64,000 nt of DNA from Gnetum montanum. Its lineage: Eukaryota > Streptophyta > Gnetopsida > Gnetales > Gnetaceae. A model generated the notes under the pieces. That model was not told the origin of the DNA, ran no database searches, and saw only the letters and a program-made list of their open reading frames with translations. The stretch is from positions 204,391 through 268,390 of the forward strand of contig MNCI01017947.1 of NCBI GenBank assembly GCA_015680685.1, read 5' to 3'. The position numbers were made by a program, and so were the translations under genes. The stretch's first letter is position 1; each line of letters starts with the position of its first letter. This document shows positions 62,177-64,000 of this stretch, one piece after another.

Positions 62177-63590
62177 CCAATGCTTGTACACATCCCTAAA
62201 ATTATTGTTTATTTTTGTAAATAAAGTTTTAAATTTTGAATTTGTGTGTAAAATATTTTACTTTTAATTTTTAGATCTATATTTGTCATTATTTGCATCA
62301 TTTATTTTGTACTCTATAAGTCCTTGGTTGATCTGCTAGACTAGCCAAGCTACCTTGAATTTCATTTTTTTGGAGGCCCTAGAGATTTGGATTTGACGTT
62401 GCTACATAGAATCTATCGATTTTTCTGGTTGTAATAGTATTCTTTACACTAGAAGGAGGACCTTCACCTAATTTCTATGTCTAAATTAGTTTTCCCTATT
62501 TCTAACATTACCTTCTATTACAAAAATTTGCTATTTTGACATTAAAACTTTTAAAACCTTCAAAGTTCAATGTTGCAACCCATACCCCTCGCAATCAAAG
62601 CCCAATGTGGAAGTTGTAGGTGTTTGGGTTTTCAAGATTTTCATAGTAGTCACTGTGAATTTCAAGGCCAATGTTGGCATCCCAACAAAACCTTCAAAAA
62701 ATCAATGCCACCCCTTCCTCTTATGACCACAATTGCAGCATAGAAGTTGTAGGTGATTAAGTGGTTGCTTTTTACAACAACCGCTATGAATTTTTTAGCC
62801 CAAAGCCAATGTTGATACCTTTCACCACTTTTTCTTTTTTCTGCCAATTTTTTCCAATTTCCAAAGTGGGTGGTGCAACCCTTCCAGAAATCATCAAACT
62901 TCTAAAAGTCAGCTTCTCCCCCCTGTGTGCCACACCCCCCCCCATCTTTCTTAGCTAAGAAAATTGGTAGCTTGCTAAAACTAGTTTTAGTGGAAAAACA
63001 TCAACTTTTCACTTTGGTTTTCAGTCTTTCCTTTCATCAATGTTGGATTAGAAGGTGTGGGATTCCCATAATCTCATCCCCCCTTCTTTTTCCTTTACCA
63101 TACCCAGTGTAAAGGCAATTAGGAGGCCAACATTGTTAAAGCTTGTTATCAACTTTCCACTTTGGTTATTGGTCTTTCCCCCTATCTATGTTAGATTAGA
63201 AGGTGTGAGATTCCCATCATCTTACCCACTTCTTTCCCCTCTATCATACCCAATGTAGAAGTAGTTGGGAGGCTGGCATCGATGAGGCTTAACACTAACT
63301 TTCCCAACTTTCCATTTTTGGTAAACAGGTAAAACCCCCTTATCCCCCACTTACTAATTATAGTAAGTACTTCGTTTTTAGCCATTTTTGCTTCATTTTA
63401 AACATGTTTGAATTTCATTCATTGGAATTTACCTCTATTTTATCATTTATATCCTATTTAAAGCCATTTTCCAAAGTACACATCTTTCCAATAGTCCATC
63501 AAGTTACCCTTCATCCTCACTAGTGAAGGTCCTAGCCAACAAGCCATGAGGGTCTATGACCCTAAAGACCTTGTCATCGTTGAGTGTAGG
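62177..63590. other. Sequence right of the third element, mostly unrecognised
   Basis: AT-rich, with related phrases GAAGTTGTAGGTG and CAATGTTG(G/A) recurring at about 62605-62680 and 62730-62815, a C-run at 62935-62945, and a 148-bp tandem duplication at 63001-63296. No gene. Confidence 0.4.
63001..63296. repeat. Two-copy tandem duplication, period about 148 bp
   Basis: TCAACTTTTCACTTTGGTTT at 63001 recurs as TCAACTTTCCACTTTGGTTA at 63149. Both copies contain TTAGAAGGTGTG, GATTCCCAT and CATACCCA(G/A)TGTA. A partial third start may lie at about 63290. Confidence 0.8.
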
Positions 63591-63599
63591 TGATATTTG

Positions 63600-64000
63600 A
63601 GGGTGAAAGGGGGAAATTCCTAACTTTATAACCATAAATGAAGACAATTACTACTACATTTGCACCAAAATGAAGGTCGACCTTATGATTCTATGTGTGG
63701 AAGCAGAGGCAAAAAAGGTGTTTGAGCTCATACATCGGGATGGAAAGGAGTATGTTCATTTTCCATATGACCAAGTACCCCTCAATGATACCTATGTGGG
63801 TATCCTAGCCTAATTGATTGTGAGGGAGGAGGAGGATGACAAGCATAGCTCAGAGGAATAATAAGAAGAGGAGGATGAATTTAGGGTAGAATCTAAGTTC
63901 AAAAACATCCTAGGAGGATTATTCCAACAAACATCCCCCAAGGTCAAAGCACCTTCCTCTAATGCTTTTATTTTCTCCATGGGCATGGTGCCACCATCTT
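63600..64000 (+). pseudogene. Fragment of an unrecognised reading frame at the window end
   Basis: One + strand frame reads NEDNYYYICTKMKVDLMIL, a KEYVHFPYDQVPLNDTYVG segment, then after a stop a strongly acidic stretch (REEEDDKHSSEE, EEEDEF) and runs out of the window with two further stops. Composition and setting suggest another retroelement protein, perhaps an N-terminal part of the accessory frame seen at 46.4 and 59.4 kb. I could not show that homology. Confidence 0.35.

Noticed and set aside
1-64000. CRISPR arrays, operons, ribosomal RNA genes, intact tRNA genes
   Set aside because: The spliced plant genes rule out a prokaryote. No regularly spaced identical repeats and no intact cloverleaf or rRNA sequence were seen.

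Overview
This window is nuclear DNA from a land plant. Both real genes have plant-type spliced structures with kilobase introns. The rest is low-coding, AT-rich sequence filled with old, mutated plant retrotransposons. Gene spacing and repeat load suggest a large-genome plant, possibly a gymnosperm, but the sequence alone does not prove the lineage.

Layout. Positions 1-10027 hold a seven-exon gene on the + strand for an ArfGAP-domain protein of the Arabidopsis AGD8/9/10 type (409 aa). It is preceded by about 1.5 kb of upstream sequence. Positions 13897-22526 hold a fifteen-exon gene on the - strand for a NIMA-related (NEK) protein kinase (777 aa). Its leader and promoter lie in a GC- and CpG-richer stretch running to about 25.5 kb. 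The two genes converge on a 3.9 kb spacer that carries at least six unrelated two-copy tandem duplications. Each gene has, in one intron, a 5'-truncated LINE of the same RTE-like family, antisense to the gene and bounded by a clear target-site duplication.

From about 25.8 kb to the end I see no ordinary gene, only repeats. There are L1-type LINE remnants on the - strand (about 27.2-28.1 kb and 48.3-51.1 kb). A Ty3/gypsy element on the + strand (about 28.2 kb to at least 44.5 kb) is split inside gag by a second Ty3/gypsy element on the - strand (30280-39285), which is flanked by the 5-bp duplication AATAT. A third related element (54400-62176) has two LTRs, a primer-binding site, gag and a polypurine tract, but no recognisable pol. 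In place of pol it carries an unrecognised coiled-coil-rich reading frame. A homologous frame lies at 46.4-47.9 kb, and in both cases a U3-like, TATA-containing segment precedes it. All transposon frames carry stops and frameshifts.

Functionally, the two genes are independent housekeeping or signalling genes (Arf GTPase regulation; a kinase family linked to microtubules and cell growth) and form no pathway together. The least familiar material is the accessory reading frame with its promoter-like segment, and the clusters of small palindromes in the LTR U3 regions.
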